64,000 nt of DNA from Methanospirillum lacunae (GTDB taxonomy: Archaea > Halobacteriota > Methanomicrobia > Methanomicrobiales > Methanospirillaceae): assembly GCF_046195335.1 (NCBI RefSeq), contig NZ_CP176093.1. One strand, 5' to 3'. Under the pieces are notes generated by a model. It searched no databases. It saw nothing but the letters and a program-made list of their open reading frames with translations, and was not told the origin of the DNA. The position numbers and the translations under genes were made by a program. Each line of letters begins with the position of its first letter. Position 1 is the stretch's first letter. Positions 53,581-62,964 of the stretch are shown piece by piece.

Positions 53581-54306
53581 TTAATTCGATTTTATGAGAT
53601 TTTTCGCTATCGAAAAAGCCTCATTTGCTTCGTTAATTTGTCCGAGAGCCAGATGGATCTCTCCTTTCTTACTCCAGATTTCAGCATTATTAGGCTCGAT
53701 ACCAGTCATTACTTCATAACATTTGAGTACTTCAACAAACCGTCCCAGTTTTGTCAGCGAGTATGCCTTATTCTGCCAGAGATCCAACCGCTTTGGATCA
53801 ATCTCAATAGCTTTGTCAAACGCCTGAAGGGCAGTATCATAATCCTCAAGCCGATTTAATGCAAACCCACGAAGAAGGTAGGCATTTTCAGCTTTATCAG
53901 CGGGGTTTTTGGCTAATTCAATAGCACGATCGGCAGCTTTCACTGCCTGACGATATTCGTTGGTGTCAATATAGGTTGCTGCCTTACCCTGCCATGCCCC
54001 ACTCTCATTTGGATTGATACTGAGTGCCTGTTCAAAATCATTCATCGCAGCATCGTAACTGCCCATGTGTTCCAGAGCAACCCCACGATAGGTATAGACT
54101 TTAGAGTTTCTGGAATCAAGTTGCAATGACTGGTTATATGCATCAACGGCACTTTTGTACATACCTTCATTTGCATACTGATTCCCTTTTTCAAGCCAGT
54201 CAGCAGCAGTCCATTGTGTTCCAACACAACCCGAAATGAACACAGAGATACAAAGGATAAGAATACCCAGAGGGATGAAAGTCCGAAATATTTCCTGAGA
54301 AGACAC
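53581..54306 (-). CDS. TPR-repeat lipoprotein
   Basis: A 241-residue predicted lipoprotein. A signal helix ends in the lipobox FISGC (Cys at about residue 27). About six tetratricopeptide units follow (WLEKGNQYANEGMYKSAVDAY, then VYTYRGVALEHMGSYDAAM and others), each with the usual G-Y and A-x-P pattern. Such proteins assemble complexes on the outer face of the membrane. It is a paralogue of the next gene at 54403, and the two run in the same direction with about 100 bases between. Function unknown. Confidence 0.85.
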   Translation of the reverse strand: MSSQEIFRTFIPLGILILCISVFISGCVGTQWTAADWLEKGNQYANEGMYKSAVDAYNQSLQLDSRNSKVYTYRGVALEHMGSYDAAMNDFEQALSINPNESGAWQGKAATYIDTNEYRQAVKAADRAIELAKNPADKAENAYLLRGFALNRLEDYDTALQAFDKAIEIDPKRLDLWQNKAYSLTKLGRFVEVLKCYEVMTGIEPNNAEIWSKKGEIHLALGQINEANEAFSIAKNLIKSN

Positions 54307-54402
54307 CTGATATCACCTGTGACATGCCAGAGGGCACGAGTGAAGAACAGATTTGATAAGAACGGGGAAATGTCTTCCTCTACATTACCCAAAAAAAGAT
54401 TT

Positions 54403-55164
54403 TCAGGATGAAAATTGAAGAGGAGTTTTTGGGATCTTCTTACTGATATCCTTCTCCTGTTCTTTATAGAGAAGGTTTGCTTTATCAATCGCCACATTAG
54501 CCTCTGCTTCTTTTCCCATGGCCTTAAGAACAGACGCTTTATTGATCCAATTTTCGGCATTCTGTGGATTGACAACGATCGCCTGTTCATAGGAATACAG
54601 CGCAGGTTCAAATTGCTTCTTCATGTTATATGCAAATCCACGGGCACTCCAGACCTTCTCATTATTCTTGTCGATAAGCAAAGCCTTGTCAAAGTGTTGA
54701 ATCGCCATGTCATACTGACCGCGACTGGAGAGAGCCATCCCGCGATAATACCAGTATTCAGTGTTTGCAGGTTCTATCTCAATTGCTTTAAAGAATGATC
54801 GAACTGCTTCATCATAATCACCCATCATATAACTGGTTCGACCTTTCCAGAACCAGGCCAGTGAATAGTTTCCATTCTGCCGTATGGCATCAGTAAAAGC
54901 GTCGATGGCATCTTTATACCGCACCATCTCATATAGCGACAGTCCTTTGAGATAGTAGAGTTCACTGTCATTGGGAGTGATTGCTATTGCCCGATCATAT
55001 GCAGATATTGCATCAGGGTATTTGCCATTCTGAAAATCCTTCTGTCCTTTCTCTTTCCACTCACCAGTACTCATACATCCGGTAAGCAGAACCAGCAAAA
55101 GCAGGATCAGCCAGACCAAAGCAGCAGCATGGAAGATTCGAAGTGATAAACAGGAAGGGATCAT
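54403..55164 (-). CDS. TPR-repeat lipoprotein (paralogue)
   Basis: A 253-residue predicted lipoprotein. A hydrophobic signal ends in the lipobox LLTGC (Cys about residue 30). Six TPR units follow (ISAYDRAIAITPNDSELYYLKG and onward), with a Lys-rich C-terminus. It shares overall layout with the 53581 protein. Both lie downstream of ndk on the same strand and could arise from an old duplication. Function unknown. Confidence 0.85.
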   Translation of the reverse strand: MIPSCLSLRIFHAAALVWLILLLLVLLTGCMSTGEWKEKGQKDFQNGKYPDAISAYDRAIAITPNDSELYYLKGLSLYEMVRYKDAIDAFTDAIRQNGNYSLAWFWKGRTSYMMGDYDEAVRSFFKAIEIEPANTEYWYYRGMALSSRGQYDMAIQHFDKALLIDKNNEKVWSARGFAYNMKKQFEPALYSYEQAIVVNPQNAENWINKASVLKAMGKEAEANVAIDKANLLYKEQEKDISKKIPKTPLQFSS

Positions 55165-55240
55165 AGATACCAGGTACTCTCACTCATTTAGATCTGCGGC
55201 GCATATGAGCATGACTCAGAAAGCCTGACAAAAAAGGTAG

Positions 55241-55690
55241 TTATTCGTAAAGATACTGCTCGTCTATACGAGTGTAGGATGCAAGTTCTTCAGGTTTAAA
55301 ATGAATTCCAATCTCACGGGCTGCAGTCTCTACTGAGTCTGATCCATGGATGACATTCATCCCAATCTCAAGAGCCAGATCTCCACGAATTGTACCGGGA
55401 GCAGCCCCGGCCGGGTTCGTGGCACCGATCATGTCTCTGCTGATCTTTACAATATTCTTCCCTGCAAACACCATCAGGAAACATGGTCCGCTCGTGATGT
55501 AAGCTTTCAGACCTGGGAAGAATGGTTTCTGCACATGCTCTGCATAGTGCTCCATTACACGGGCATCAGGAAGCCGTTCGAACTTTGCTGCCACGAGTTT
55601 AAATCCGCGACGTTCAAAACGGGAGATGATCTCACCGACGAGGCCACGTTGTACCCCGTCTGGTTTGACCATCAGGAAGGTCTGTTCCAT
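55241..55690 (-). CDS. ndk: Nucleoside diphosphate kinase
   Basis: A 149-residue kinase that balances NTP pools by phosphotransfer through a histidine intermediate. It starts MEQTFLMVKPDGVQRGLVGEII; the active-site motif is NVIHGSDSVETA (His at about residue 115). Length and sequence are fully typical. The gene is three bases downstream of the L24e gene and is part of the archaeal ribosomal cluster. In many archaea infB follows; here the TPR lipoprotein genes follow instead. Confidence 0.97.
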   Translation of the reverse strand: MEQTFLMVKPDGVQRGLVGEIISRFERRGFKLVAAKFERLPDARVMEHYAEHVQKPFFPGLKAYITSGPCFLMVFAGKNIVKISRDMIGATNPAGAAPGTIRGDLALEIGMNVIHGSDSVETAAREIGIHFKPEELASYTRIDEQYLYE

Positions 55691-55693
55691 TGA

Positions 55694-55882
55694 TTACTCC
55701 TTACCCAATGCCTTGCGGCCGGCTGCAGTCCAGGTAACCCGACGTGGAATACGTCCGAGTTTGTAATTCTTCTGGCACTTTGTGCTGCAGAAGTAGAAGA
55801 TAGATCCATCCTTACGGACAAACATCTTTCCGGTTCCTGGCTCCATACCCTCACCACAAAACGAACAAACGTGTGATTGCAT
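55694..55882 (-). CDS. rpl24e: Ribosomal protein L24e
   Basis: A 62-residue ribosomal protein with a zinc-binding domain: CSFCGE near the N-terminus and CSTKCQKNY in mid-protein (Cx2C and Cx3C). It contains FVRKDGSIFYFCS, the family hallmark. I placed the start at the ATG at 55882 because GGAGGTGA lies about 9 bases upstream; the GTG at 55894 falls inside that site. It belongs to the L7Ae-S28e-L24e-Ndk unit. Confidence 0.95.
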   Translation of the reverse strand: MQSHVCSFCGEGMEPGTGKMFVRKDGSIFYFCSTKCQKNYKLGRIPRRVTWTAAGRKALGKE

Positions 55883-55890
55883 CACCGCTT

Positions 55891-56097
55891 TCACCTCCGG
55901 GAGAGCTTCTTTGCCTCACGCTCTGTCTCAAGGAGCATAAGAACATCCCCTTCTCGGATGGGGCCAACCGTGTTCCTGGTAATAATTCGTCCCTTGTTTG
56001 GACCATCGAGTATCCGGCACTTGACCTGCATGGCTTCGCCATGCATACCCGTAGAGCCGATCACCTCGATCACTTCGGCGGGCGTTGCGTCAGACAT
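55891..56097 (-). CDS. rps28e: Ribosomal protein S28e
   Basis: A 68-residue small-subunit protein of archaea and eukaryotes. It has the single OB-like fold with signature RILDGPNKGRIITRN and ends in LLETEREAKKLSRR. The start is the ATG at 56097. It lies 5 bases after the L7Ae stop and ends 8 bases before the L24e start. Confidence 0.96.
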   Translation of the reverse strand: MSDATPAEVIEVIGSTGMHGEAMQVKCRILDGPNKGRIITRNTVGPIREGDVLMLLETEREAKKLSRR

Positions 56098-56102
56098 GAG
56101 AC

Positions 56103-56471
56103 TCACTCGGCCTTAAGCGCAGCAATCTGTCCTGCAATCTCGTCAACGATCTCCTTCGCCTTGCCGGGTTTAATGACGGCAGCAGCAGCAGATCCAACCT
56201 CGAGGCCACATGCAGCCCCGATATCGTTCTGTTTAGTGACGAAGATGTACGGAACCTTCTTCTCTTCGCAGAGTGGGCCAAGGTGCATCACAATTTCAGC
56301 AGGCTCAACGTCAGCACCAATAAGGACGAGTTGGGCGATCCCGCGCTCGACTGCCTTGGTTGCCTCGTTGGAGCCCTTCTTGATCTTGCCGGTCTCTCGG
56401 GCCGTTTCGACTGCCTCAAGTGCCTTGTTCTGAATCTCGTCAGAAACTTCAAAGGTAACGTAGTTTGCCAT
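56103..56471 (-). CDS. rpl7ae: Ribosomal protein L7Ae
   Basis: A 122-residue kink-turn-binding protein of the large subunit that is also a core part of box C/D and H/ACA guide RNPs. Landmarks: KGSNEATKAVERGIAQLVLIG and ADVEPAEIVMHL, typical of L7Ae. It therefore serves the tRNA-Trp intron guide described here as well. The ATG at 56471 has an AGGTG site a few bases upstream. First gene of the ribosomal operon. Confidence 0.97.
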   Translation of the reverse strand: MANYVTFEVSDEIQNKALEAVETARETGKIKKGSNEATKAVERGIAQLVLIGADVEPAEIVMHLGPLCEEKKVPYIFVTKQNDIGAACGLEVGSAAAAVIKPGKAKEIVDEIAGQIAALKAE

Positions 56472-56616
56472 ATTACACCTCATTCAGGAGAGCTTCGGTC
56501 TCTCCGTCATCACTCATCAGTACATGACGAATGTGCCATACAAGTATGGGATCAGAGTCAATAAAGGTTTTGAAATCTAGAGATTATGAAAAGCAGAACC
56601 GGTCAGAAAAACCGGT

Positions 56617-58740
56617 TCAGGCAACACGGTATATCGTGACAGTACCCTGATGGAACACCGGTGAAAGACCAGTTTCAGGAAGGGTAACATTATATTTTTC
56701 ACCTTCTGTAGGTCCAACATACAGGAGGTCAATATGATACATCTTCATAAGATTTACCAACTTTGATGGCTCTTCATAGATTGCCCGAATAGCCGTTACC
56801 CTCTGATTATACCAACCAGAGGGTGTATCATTACGCCACATTGATTCATGGAACGGCCATCCGAGAAATGCCGGTATCCCGGTGAACGCAGAAACTCGTG
56901 AGTAATACCCATAGTCACCACCTTCAGCCTCCACCAGCGTAAGGTTTCCTTCTTGGCTTCGAAGCCACGTAACTGCTGCAAGATCGTCAGGATGCGATAC
57001 CGAAAGCCATGCAAGCCCATCCAACGTCGGGGTATGCGGTCCTGCATGAGTTGCTGTTACCATGACAGGCAGGACAAGCAGGAGGAGAAGGATCAATGGG
57101 ATTGCTCCATCAATAATTCGGGCTGACCAGGATGGTTTACTGACCAAGGGGAGAAGGAGCCTTCCGAGCATACCGGCTGTTGCTGCACTAAAGAGAATCC
57201 AGGCAGTAATATAGAGTTTAAAAACTGTATTCATCCGAAAGTACTGGTCCCCCATGTTATCCTTCAGATAGAAGATCTCACAGAATAGAAGGATAACAAG
57301 ACCTGCCCCGGCCAGGAGATCACAAGCACCCTTATGTCTGACAAGTATTGCACAAAGAAGCACCGCGGGTATTGCTGCAGCAATATAACCGGTGACAAGA
57401 AACGGGACAGCAATGATAAGAAGCCAGGGTGACCGTCTGAATATCGGAAGAAGTGAGATGACAAGTATAAGAATGAACCATCCGTTCACGAGTAAAAATT
57501 CAGAGAGCGAAGATGGAAGAGGAACTATCCCAATCCCTTCTATACCCTGTGCTTTCAACGTCACATAATAGGGAAGATAACAAAGAACACCAATCAGGGG
57601 TACCAGCAGAAGGTATAGAAATGCCCCTCTTCCCTCTGAAAAGTGTCTGATGATCCTTCTCCCAGGTTCAGGTTGTCTGACCTTCTGTATGAGTCCGCTT
57701 ACAAGTGAAAGGGACCGATCTTGTACAGGATAGATACTGGTTGAATGAAACAGCAGGATAGCCCCGGTAATAAGAACCAGGGGGGCCTGGATAAGAATAT
57801 CCCATGTATTTGTGGGAGGGATCGAACCTAGTGCAAGACCTGAAGACAGTATCAAAACGAGACGCGATACTGGATGCATCTCCTTCCAACACGTTATTGC
57901 AAGAGTGATAAGAAGAATCAGAGTAGTCTGGGGAAAAAAATCCAGAACATGGGCATGTACATCTCCGAAAATGAAAGAAAACAGCGGGTATTCATTTATG
58001 GTCCCGTCAATAACCCGAGTACTATCCCAGAGAAGTTTACTCCATTCAGTACCTGCTAAAGCAAGATGAACAAAAGCAGGATTCATTAAAAAAAGGAGCA
58101 CCACCGGAATGAGACGAAGACGGGGGAGGAGAAGATGACCAATTCCATACATATTGACAGCAGTATAGGCAGCTATCGTCGGCAGTGCCATGGTAAAGAG
58201 GACTGTTGAAGGAATGCCCGCTGTAAGACCAAGAGATGCAAGCATCCAATGACCGAGATAATAATAAACAGAGAGATCACCTCCAGCAAACCAAGGGTCA
58301 AGAGGAGGGATAACTGGCATTCGCATCATTGAGGAGATGAACCCATGATCCATGAACTTTTCAGCAGAACTTATGTCAGGGCTGTAAATTCGGAGGGATA
58401 ACATGGCCAGGAAGACAACAATGAAAAGAAGGTAGTACCTCCATTCCGATGTTACAACCGAGTAACATGTGAAAAATCCTCTTAATCCGTTTTTTCTCCC
58501 GATCTTCACATATGAATAACCAATTCCAAGAACGAAGGGGAACAGTGCCAGTTGAACAGGAAGATGGAAGAATGCACTCCAGAAACTTATAAGGGTGTAA
58601 AGAAGCAGTGAAAGGCTGAAAGCAAGAGGAATGAATATTTTTTTAAAGTGAGGCTGAAGAAAAGGGATGAGTGAGAAGTGAAGAAAAAACAAGAGAACTA
58701 TCCATGCAAGGATGAGGGTAATATCCCCAGGAGAAATCAT
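56617..58740 (-). CDS. DUF2298 (YYY-type) multi-pass membrane protein, putative GT-C glycosyltransferase
   Basis: A 707-residue membrane protein with about 14 predicted helices and a soluble C-terminal end. After the third helix group it has the family motif MDHGFISSMMRMPVIPPLDP with WFAGGDLSVYYYLGHW (Tyr triplet, about residues 134-170), diagnostic of DUF2298. The family is thought to use a polyprenyl-phosphate sugar donor on the outside of the membrane; the acidic residues of the MDHGF loop are the likely catalytic site. Last gene of a four-gene operon with a lipid-sugar GT2 and UPF0104. Overlap with the upstream gene is four bases (ATGA). Donor and acceptor are unknown. Confidence 0.85.
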   Translation of the reverse strand: MISPGDITLILAWIVLLFFLHFSLIPFLQPHFKKIFIPLAFSLSLLLYTLISFWSAFFHLPVQLALFPFVLGIGYSYVKIGRKNGLRGFFTCYSVVTSEWRYYLLFIVVFLAMLSLRIYSPDISSAEKFMDHGFISSMMRMPVIPPLDPWFAGGDLSVYYYLGHWMLASLGLTAGIPSTVLFTMALPTIAAYTAVNMYGIGHLLLPRLRLIPVVLLFLMNPAFVHLALAGTEWSKLLWDSTRVIDGTINEYPLFSFIFGDVHAHVLDFFPQTTLILLITLAITCWKEMHPVSRLVLILSSGLALGSIPPTNTWDILIQAPLVLITGAILLFHSTSIYPVQDRSLSLVSGLIQKVRQPEPGRRIIRHFSEGRGAFLYLLLVPLIGVLCYLPYYVTLKAQGIEGIGIVPLPSSLSEFLLVNGWFILILVISLLPIFRRSPWLLIIAVPFLVTGYIAAAIPAVLLCAILVRHKGACDLLAGAGLVILLFCEIFYLKDNMGDQYFRMNTVFKLYITAWILFSAATAGMLGRLLLPLVSKPSWSARIIDGAIPLILLLLLVLPVMVTATHAGPHTPTLDGLAWLSVSHPDDLAAVTWLRSQEGNLTLVEAEGGDYGYYSRVSAFTGIPAFLGWPFHESMWRNDTPSGWYNQRVTAIRAIYEEPSKLVNLMKMYHIDLLYVGPTEGEKYNVTLPETGLSPVFHQGTVTIYRVA

Positions 58741-59708
58741 ACATCTTCCTCTCCACTATCTGACAGGCGACGTTTTATACTTGCCATCATTTCAGGGACT
58801 ACCCAGTTCCCAAAATAGAAAATTGATGCAACTCCACCGATAACAGTTATTAGGTTTTTAATGAGATGATCAATCACCGCAATTAACGTCGCAGTAGCAG
58901 GGGCAACACCCGACAATTCAAAAATTATTGCCAGAGAGGCTTCATACGTCCCAAGACCTCCAGGAGTTACCGGAACAGCTTTTACCAGATTTCCAGCAAC
59001 AATCGCAAGAAGGACAACTGCCAAAGGGATTTCCTGGTTAAACATCGCTGACACAGATACGCAGATTATCGTATCCATGATCCAGATACCCACCGATGAG
59101 AAGAAGAGAATTATCGCAGTGGAAGGAGTAAGAGAGGCTTCTTTTACCTCATTGAGCATAGTCAGGAGGTAGCCGAGGTACTTATTTTCTGATGAAAAGC
59201 GCCCCATAAAGAGGAGAACACCAAAGAATAATGCACCAAGAACCAATGGGATTACAATAAGAGAGAGTGCCCATTCAGGGACATTCAGAACAAAGAGGAC
59301 GGAGATGAGACCCAGAAATGCAACCGTGATGATATCAAAAACACGTTCCACAACAATTGAGGAGAGCCCTTGTGAGACTGTAGCATCATACTCATGCTTA
59401 ACAAGAATAATCCTGATCAAATCACCCAATCTGGCAGGAACAAGCAGATTAACGGTTTGTGAGAGATAGATACAGGCAGTGGCAAAGACCGTCGGTACTA
59501 TTACACTAAGCCGGGCAAGAATGACCTTGTAACGCCATCCACGGGAGAACCAGGCAACTACACAGATCAGTACAGCCGGAACAAGATAAACAGGGTGCAG
59601 ATACTGAAGTGCTGCATTCAAATCACCCCAAACACGCCAAAGCATGACGCCGATGATACCAACAGCCAAGAGGAGGGACAAAATTAGGGCAAATATTTTA
59701 CGGTACAT
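58737..59708 (-). CDS. UPF0104 / lysylphosphatidylglycerol synthase TM-region protein
   Basis: A 323-residue membrane protein with about eight helices. Landmarks: LLVPARLGDLIRIILVKHEYDA (about residues 87-108), SSIVVERVFDIITVAF (about 115-130), and VPVTPGGLGTYEASLAIIF (about 234-252), matching UPF0104. The family resembles the membrane half of MprF and includes flippase-like proteins that move lipids or lipid-linked sugars. In this operon it could flip the GT2 product. That is inference. It overlaps the GT2 gene by 11 bases. Confidence 0.88.
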   Translation of the reverse strand: MYRKIFALILSLLLAVGIIGVMLWRVWGDLNAALQYLHPVYLVPAVLICVVAWFSRGWRYKVILARLSVIVPTVFATACIYLSQTVNLLVPARLGDLIRIILVKHEYDATVSQGLSSIVVERVFDIITVAFLGLISVLFVLNVPEWALSLIVIPLVLGALFFGVLLFMGRFSSENKYLGYLLTMLNEVKEASLTPSTAIILFFSSVGIWIMDTIICVSVSAMFNQEIPLAVVLLAIVAGNLVKAVPVTPGGLGTYEASLAIIFELSGVAPATATLIAVIDHLIKNLITVIGGVASIFYFGNWVVPEMMASIKRRLSDSGEEDV

Positions 59709-60417
59709 GAAGTTTCCACCAGAGATTTAGTATTGAGCGACCCATTTTCCAGATATCCTGTGACTTGACTGTAGTTCCCGGTCCTTCCCGCCATATGACC
59801 GGGATCTCCTCAATCACATACCCTTTTCGTTGTGCACGAACCAGCACTTCAGTATCCCAAAACCAATGCGTATCTTTAATTTCTGGAAGGAGTGAAAGCA
59901 GTTTGTCTTTATTAAAAGCCTTAAACCCGCACTGATGATCTTTCAGCCTGCTTCGAAGAATGAACCTGACAAGCCAGTTATATCCACGACTCTTAACCTC
60001 ACGACCCAGGCTACGGGTGATATTACTATCTGATAAAAGACGCGAGCCGGTTGCAATATCCGCACCATCGGTGACTGCTCTGATAAGTTGAGGAAGGTAT
60101 GACATATCAGTTGCGAGATCAACGTCAAAGTAACAGAATATATCACCTTTTGCCTGTAAGGCTGCAGTAGTCAGAGCGGATCCACGACCAAGTCGCTGAT
60201 CACGGTGTAGGTGAATTATTCTTGAGTCCTTTTCCTGCCATGACGCTGCACATTCAGTGGAACCATCAGTACTTGCATCTTCAGCAATAATAATTTCAAA
60301 CCCGGAAAAAACGTCATCCATCATCTTGAGGGTAAGAGGAACCGCTTCTTTCAGGGCTGGCAGATCATTATAGACGGGAATAACCACGGAGATGAATGAT
60401 TGAATTATATTACTCAC
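59698..60417 (-). CDS. Family 2 glycosyltransferase (polyprenyl-phosphate sugar synthase-like)
   Basis: A 239-residue soluble or membrane-associated GT2 enzyme. It has SVVIPVYNDLPALKEAV near the N-terminus, the nucleotide-binding IIAEDASTDGS (about residues 42-52), DVDLATDMS for the metal site (about 98-106), and HQCGFKAFNKDKL (about 156-168). The pattern fits dolichol-phosphate glucosyl- or mannosyltransferases. Its product could feed DUF2298. GTG start at 60417. Overlaps the upstream oxidoreductase gene by 8 bases. Confidence 0.88.
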   Translation of the reverse strand: MSNIIQSFISVVIPVYNDLPALKEAVPLTLKMMDDVFSGFEIIIAEDASTDGSTECAASWQEKDSRIIHLHRDQRLGRGSALTTAALQAKGDIFCYFDVDLATDMSYLPQLIRAVTDGADIATGSRLLSDSNITRSLGREVKSRGYNWLVRFILRSRLKDHQCGFKAFNKDKLLSLLPEIKDTHWFWDTEVLVRAQRKGYVIEEIPVIWREGPGTTVKSQDIWKMGRSILNLWWKLHVP

Positions 60418-61645
60418 GGTTTCGAATACCCTCCACGACTCGCCGGGCTGCCTTTACAGAGCCTTCAATACTCCGTTCAGGGTAGTTTTCAGGTGAGAAC
60501 ATCCCTGCAAGGTATAGTCCAGGTACAGCCGGATCGGTAAGATGATCCCTATATCCAGTGAGATACAGAGGACCGGCATCGCGATCAATTGCGATCCTAC
60601 TCCAGTGTATTTCGCTCGGATCTACAGAAAATTTTGTGCAGAAATCAGATAGCATCTTTTCCTTGAGATTAGGATCAGGATCTCCAGAAAAATATGAAGC
60701 TAGATACACGAGATGCTCCCCGTACCACTCAAACGGGGCGAAGTTTGTATGAGAAACAACAGCACCATAAGGGGCTGGATCCGTGATATTCAGCCAGTAC
60801 GTACCTTTAGTAACATCACGGGAGAGCGCGAGGGTCAGACATGCTGCTCCCTGGTATGGAATTGATGGGATATTAGGCACGCCAAGGCTCTGAAGTATGC
60901 GAGGGCTTACAGTTCCAATTACCAGATCAAAAAACTCATCATTGATCTTCCATCCAGGTTGAGTGGATGTAGTGACCTGAATAACGGACTTTGCCGGGAC
61001 TTCAGTTCGGATTGTACACCCGTTATTACGGGCCGCATCAGAGAGGCAATCGATAAAAACAGAAAACCCACCTTTAATGTAACCTAAACGTTCTCCAGCA
61101 ACTCCACGATTTGACCTTATAGCCACACGGCTAATGAGCCATGCTGCTGAAACAAGATCTGAATTCTGACCAAACTTCGATTTGAGAAGTGGCTCGAAGA
61201 ATGAATGATATATCCTTTCTCCAAGGTTGGAAATGATAAAATCATGAGCTGATATGGCATCGAGGGGAGCCATATCAATATGCGAGGCTTGTTTGGTAAA
61301 GAGACCTAGCCTTGCTTTTTCAAGGAGGTTCAGGTATGGATAGCGAAGAATCTCAAACGGAGTTGTAAGGGGGTGTATCGCGCCATCAGTAAAGGAACCA
61401 GTGGAGCCCGATAACCAGATTATCTCACTTGAAAGTCCTAATTCATCAAGCAAAGTCATCAGAGTTGTATCACCAGAGAAGAAGTGATGATAAAACCGCT
61501 CGATGGAATAATTACCGATCCTATAAGAGGAGAGAAGACCACCAAGATCTGATTCCTGCTCAAATATAACGACATCATGGACCTCAGCAAGCGAATACCC
61601 GGCGACAAGACCGGCAAGACCTCCGCCTATGATCCCTATCCTCAT
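60410..61645 (-). CDS. FAD-dependent oxidoreductase (amine oxidase / protoporphyrinogen-oxidase-like)
   Basis: A 411-residue flavoprotein. The N-terminal Rossmann motif is IGIIGGGLAGLVAGYSL, with IFEQESDLGGLLSSY following. The mid-protein has helical and strand patterns of the amine-oxidase family, and the C-terminal FAD motif is GLYLAGMFSPENYPERSIEGSV (about 375-396), read in part. Relatives in polysaccharide clusters include UDP-galactopyranose-mutase-like and desaturase enzymes; the substrate here is unknown. It is the first gene of the operon and could modify the sugar or the lipid carrier. Confidence 0.85.
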   Translation of the reverse strand: MRIGIIGGGLAGLVAGYSLAEVHDVVIFEQESDLGGLLSSYRIGNYSIERFYHHFFSGDTTLMTLLDELGLSSEIIWLSGSTGSFTDGAIHPLTTPFEILRYPYLNLLEKARLGLFTKQASHIDMAPLDAISAHDFIISNLGERIYHSFFEPLLKSKFGQNSDLVSAAWLISRVAIRSNRGVAGERLGYIKGGFSVFIDCLSDAARNNGCTIRTEVPAKSVIQVTTSTQPGWKINDEFFDLVIGTVSPRILQSLGVPNIPSIPYQGAACLTLALSRDVTKGTYWLNITDPAPYGAVVSHTNFAPFEWYGEHLVYLASYFSGDPDPNLKEKMLSDFCTKFSVDPSEIHWSRIAIDRDAGPLYLTGYRDHLTDPAVPGLYLAGMFSPENYPERSIEGSVKAARRVVEGIRNRE

Positions 61646-61775
61646 CTGAAATCTCCGCTCATTCTTCCTTAGTTAATCCCTTCGCGCTTATTGAAGAAGC
61701 TTTTTGAGTATACACACGTAAAATGTACGCAATATCAAGGTTCCTAATAATCTCAGGGCAACTGGTGTAACCACA

Positions 61776-62957
61776 ATGAAAGTATTCTTTATAGGATTCG
61801 GTCAGGCAGGAGGCAAAATCGTTGACAAGTTCATCGAATTTGACCAAAGAGCATCGGGAGGAAGTTTCCGTGCTATTGCAGTCAATACCGCCCGCACTGA
61901 TCTCATGGGACTTCAGAACCTCGATTTCGAAGATCGGGTTCTAATTGGTCAGACTACAGTAAAAGGGCATGGAGTAGGAACAGATAACGACACCGGAGCC
62001 CAGATAACCTTTGATGAGATCGATATCGTTATGAACGCTATCGATCGCAAAGGGATCGGTGAGACAGAAGCGTTCATTATTGTGGCAGGACTAGGAGGTG
62101 GAACCGGATCCGGAGGTGCCCCTGTTCTTGCCCGGCACCTCAAAAAAATCTATACAGAACCGGTCTATGTACTTGCAATTCTTCCTGCCCCTGAAGAAGG
62201 AAGGCTATATTCATACAATGCGGCACGAAGCCTTGCCACACTGGTTAAAGAAGCAGATAATGTAATTCTCTTTGACAACAGTGCGTGGAAAAATGAAGGC
62301 GAAAGTATTAAAGGAGCTTTTGACAGGCTTAACGAAGAAATTGTCCGTAGGTTTGGCCTTCTCTTCAGGGCTGGTGAAGTTGGATCACTGGGCCATGTAG
62401 GAGAAATGGTAGTTGACTCGAGTGAAATAATCAATACACTCAAAGGCGGGGGCATTAGTTCGGTCGGGTATGCCATCAGTGAAGTTGGAGGGCAAACTCC
62501 TGAACCTGAAGTAGGACTTCTAGGACGGATGCTACGACGGAATCAAGTAGAAGAGCGCCGCCCAGAAGATAAATTGATGGGAGAAGACCGGACTTCGCGT
62601 GTTCTTTCTCTTGTCCGAAGGGCAATGCTCGGACGGCTTACTCTCCCCTGCGAGTACTCCACGGCAAGTCGTGCCCTTGTGTTGGTAGCCGGGCCACCAG
62701 ATGAACTAGATCGAAAGGGGATCGAAAAAGCTAAGAGTTGGGTTGAGGAAAACATTGCAGGTGTTGAAGTGAGAGGTGGAGACTTCCCTGCACAGAGCAG
62801 GTTTGTTGCCGCAGTTGTTCTTCTCGCATCAATTGCAGACGCACCACGGGTCACAAATCTTCTCGAGATTGCCAAGGAGACAAAGGCAACCTCAGAACGA
62901 ATTGATGTTGAGAACAAGATAAAACTCGATGAGAGTATTGAACCATTGTTTGAATGA
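61776..62957 (+). CDS. cetZ: CetZ tubulin-like GTPase
   Basis: A 393-residue tubulin/FtsZ-superfamily protein of the archaeal CetZ type. The N-terminus reads MKVFFIGFGQAGGKIVDKF; the GTP-binding T4 loop is GLGGGTGSGGAP (about residues 107-118). KGHGVGTDND and VVDSSEIINTLKGGGISSVGYA are shared with CetZ1 of haloarchaea. It ends in an acidic tail. CetZ proteins control cell shape and motility rather than the division ring. The stop is followed 1-7 bases later by the start of an exported protein, suggesting an operon. Intact. Confidence 0.94.
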   Translation: MKVFFIGFGQAGGKIVDKFIEFDQRASGGSFRAIAVNTARTDLMGLQNLDFEDRVLIGQTTVKGHGVGTDNDTGAQITFDEIDIVMNAIDRKGIGETEAFIIVAGLGGGTGSGGAPVLARHLKKIYTEPVYVLAILPAPEEGRLYSYNAARSLATLVKEADNVILFDNSAWKNEGESIKGAFDRLNEEIVRRFGLLFRAGEVGSLGHVGEMVVDSSEIINTLKGGGISSVGYAISEVGGQTPEPEVGLLGRMLRRNQVEERRPEDKLMGEDRTSRVLSLVRRAMLGRLTLPCEYSTASRALVLVAGPPDELDRKGIEKAKSWVEENIAGVEVRGGDFPAQSRFVAAVVLLASIADAPRVTNLLEIAKETKATSERIDVENKIKLDESIEPLFE

Positions 62958-62964
62958 GATGCGC

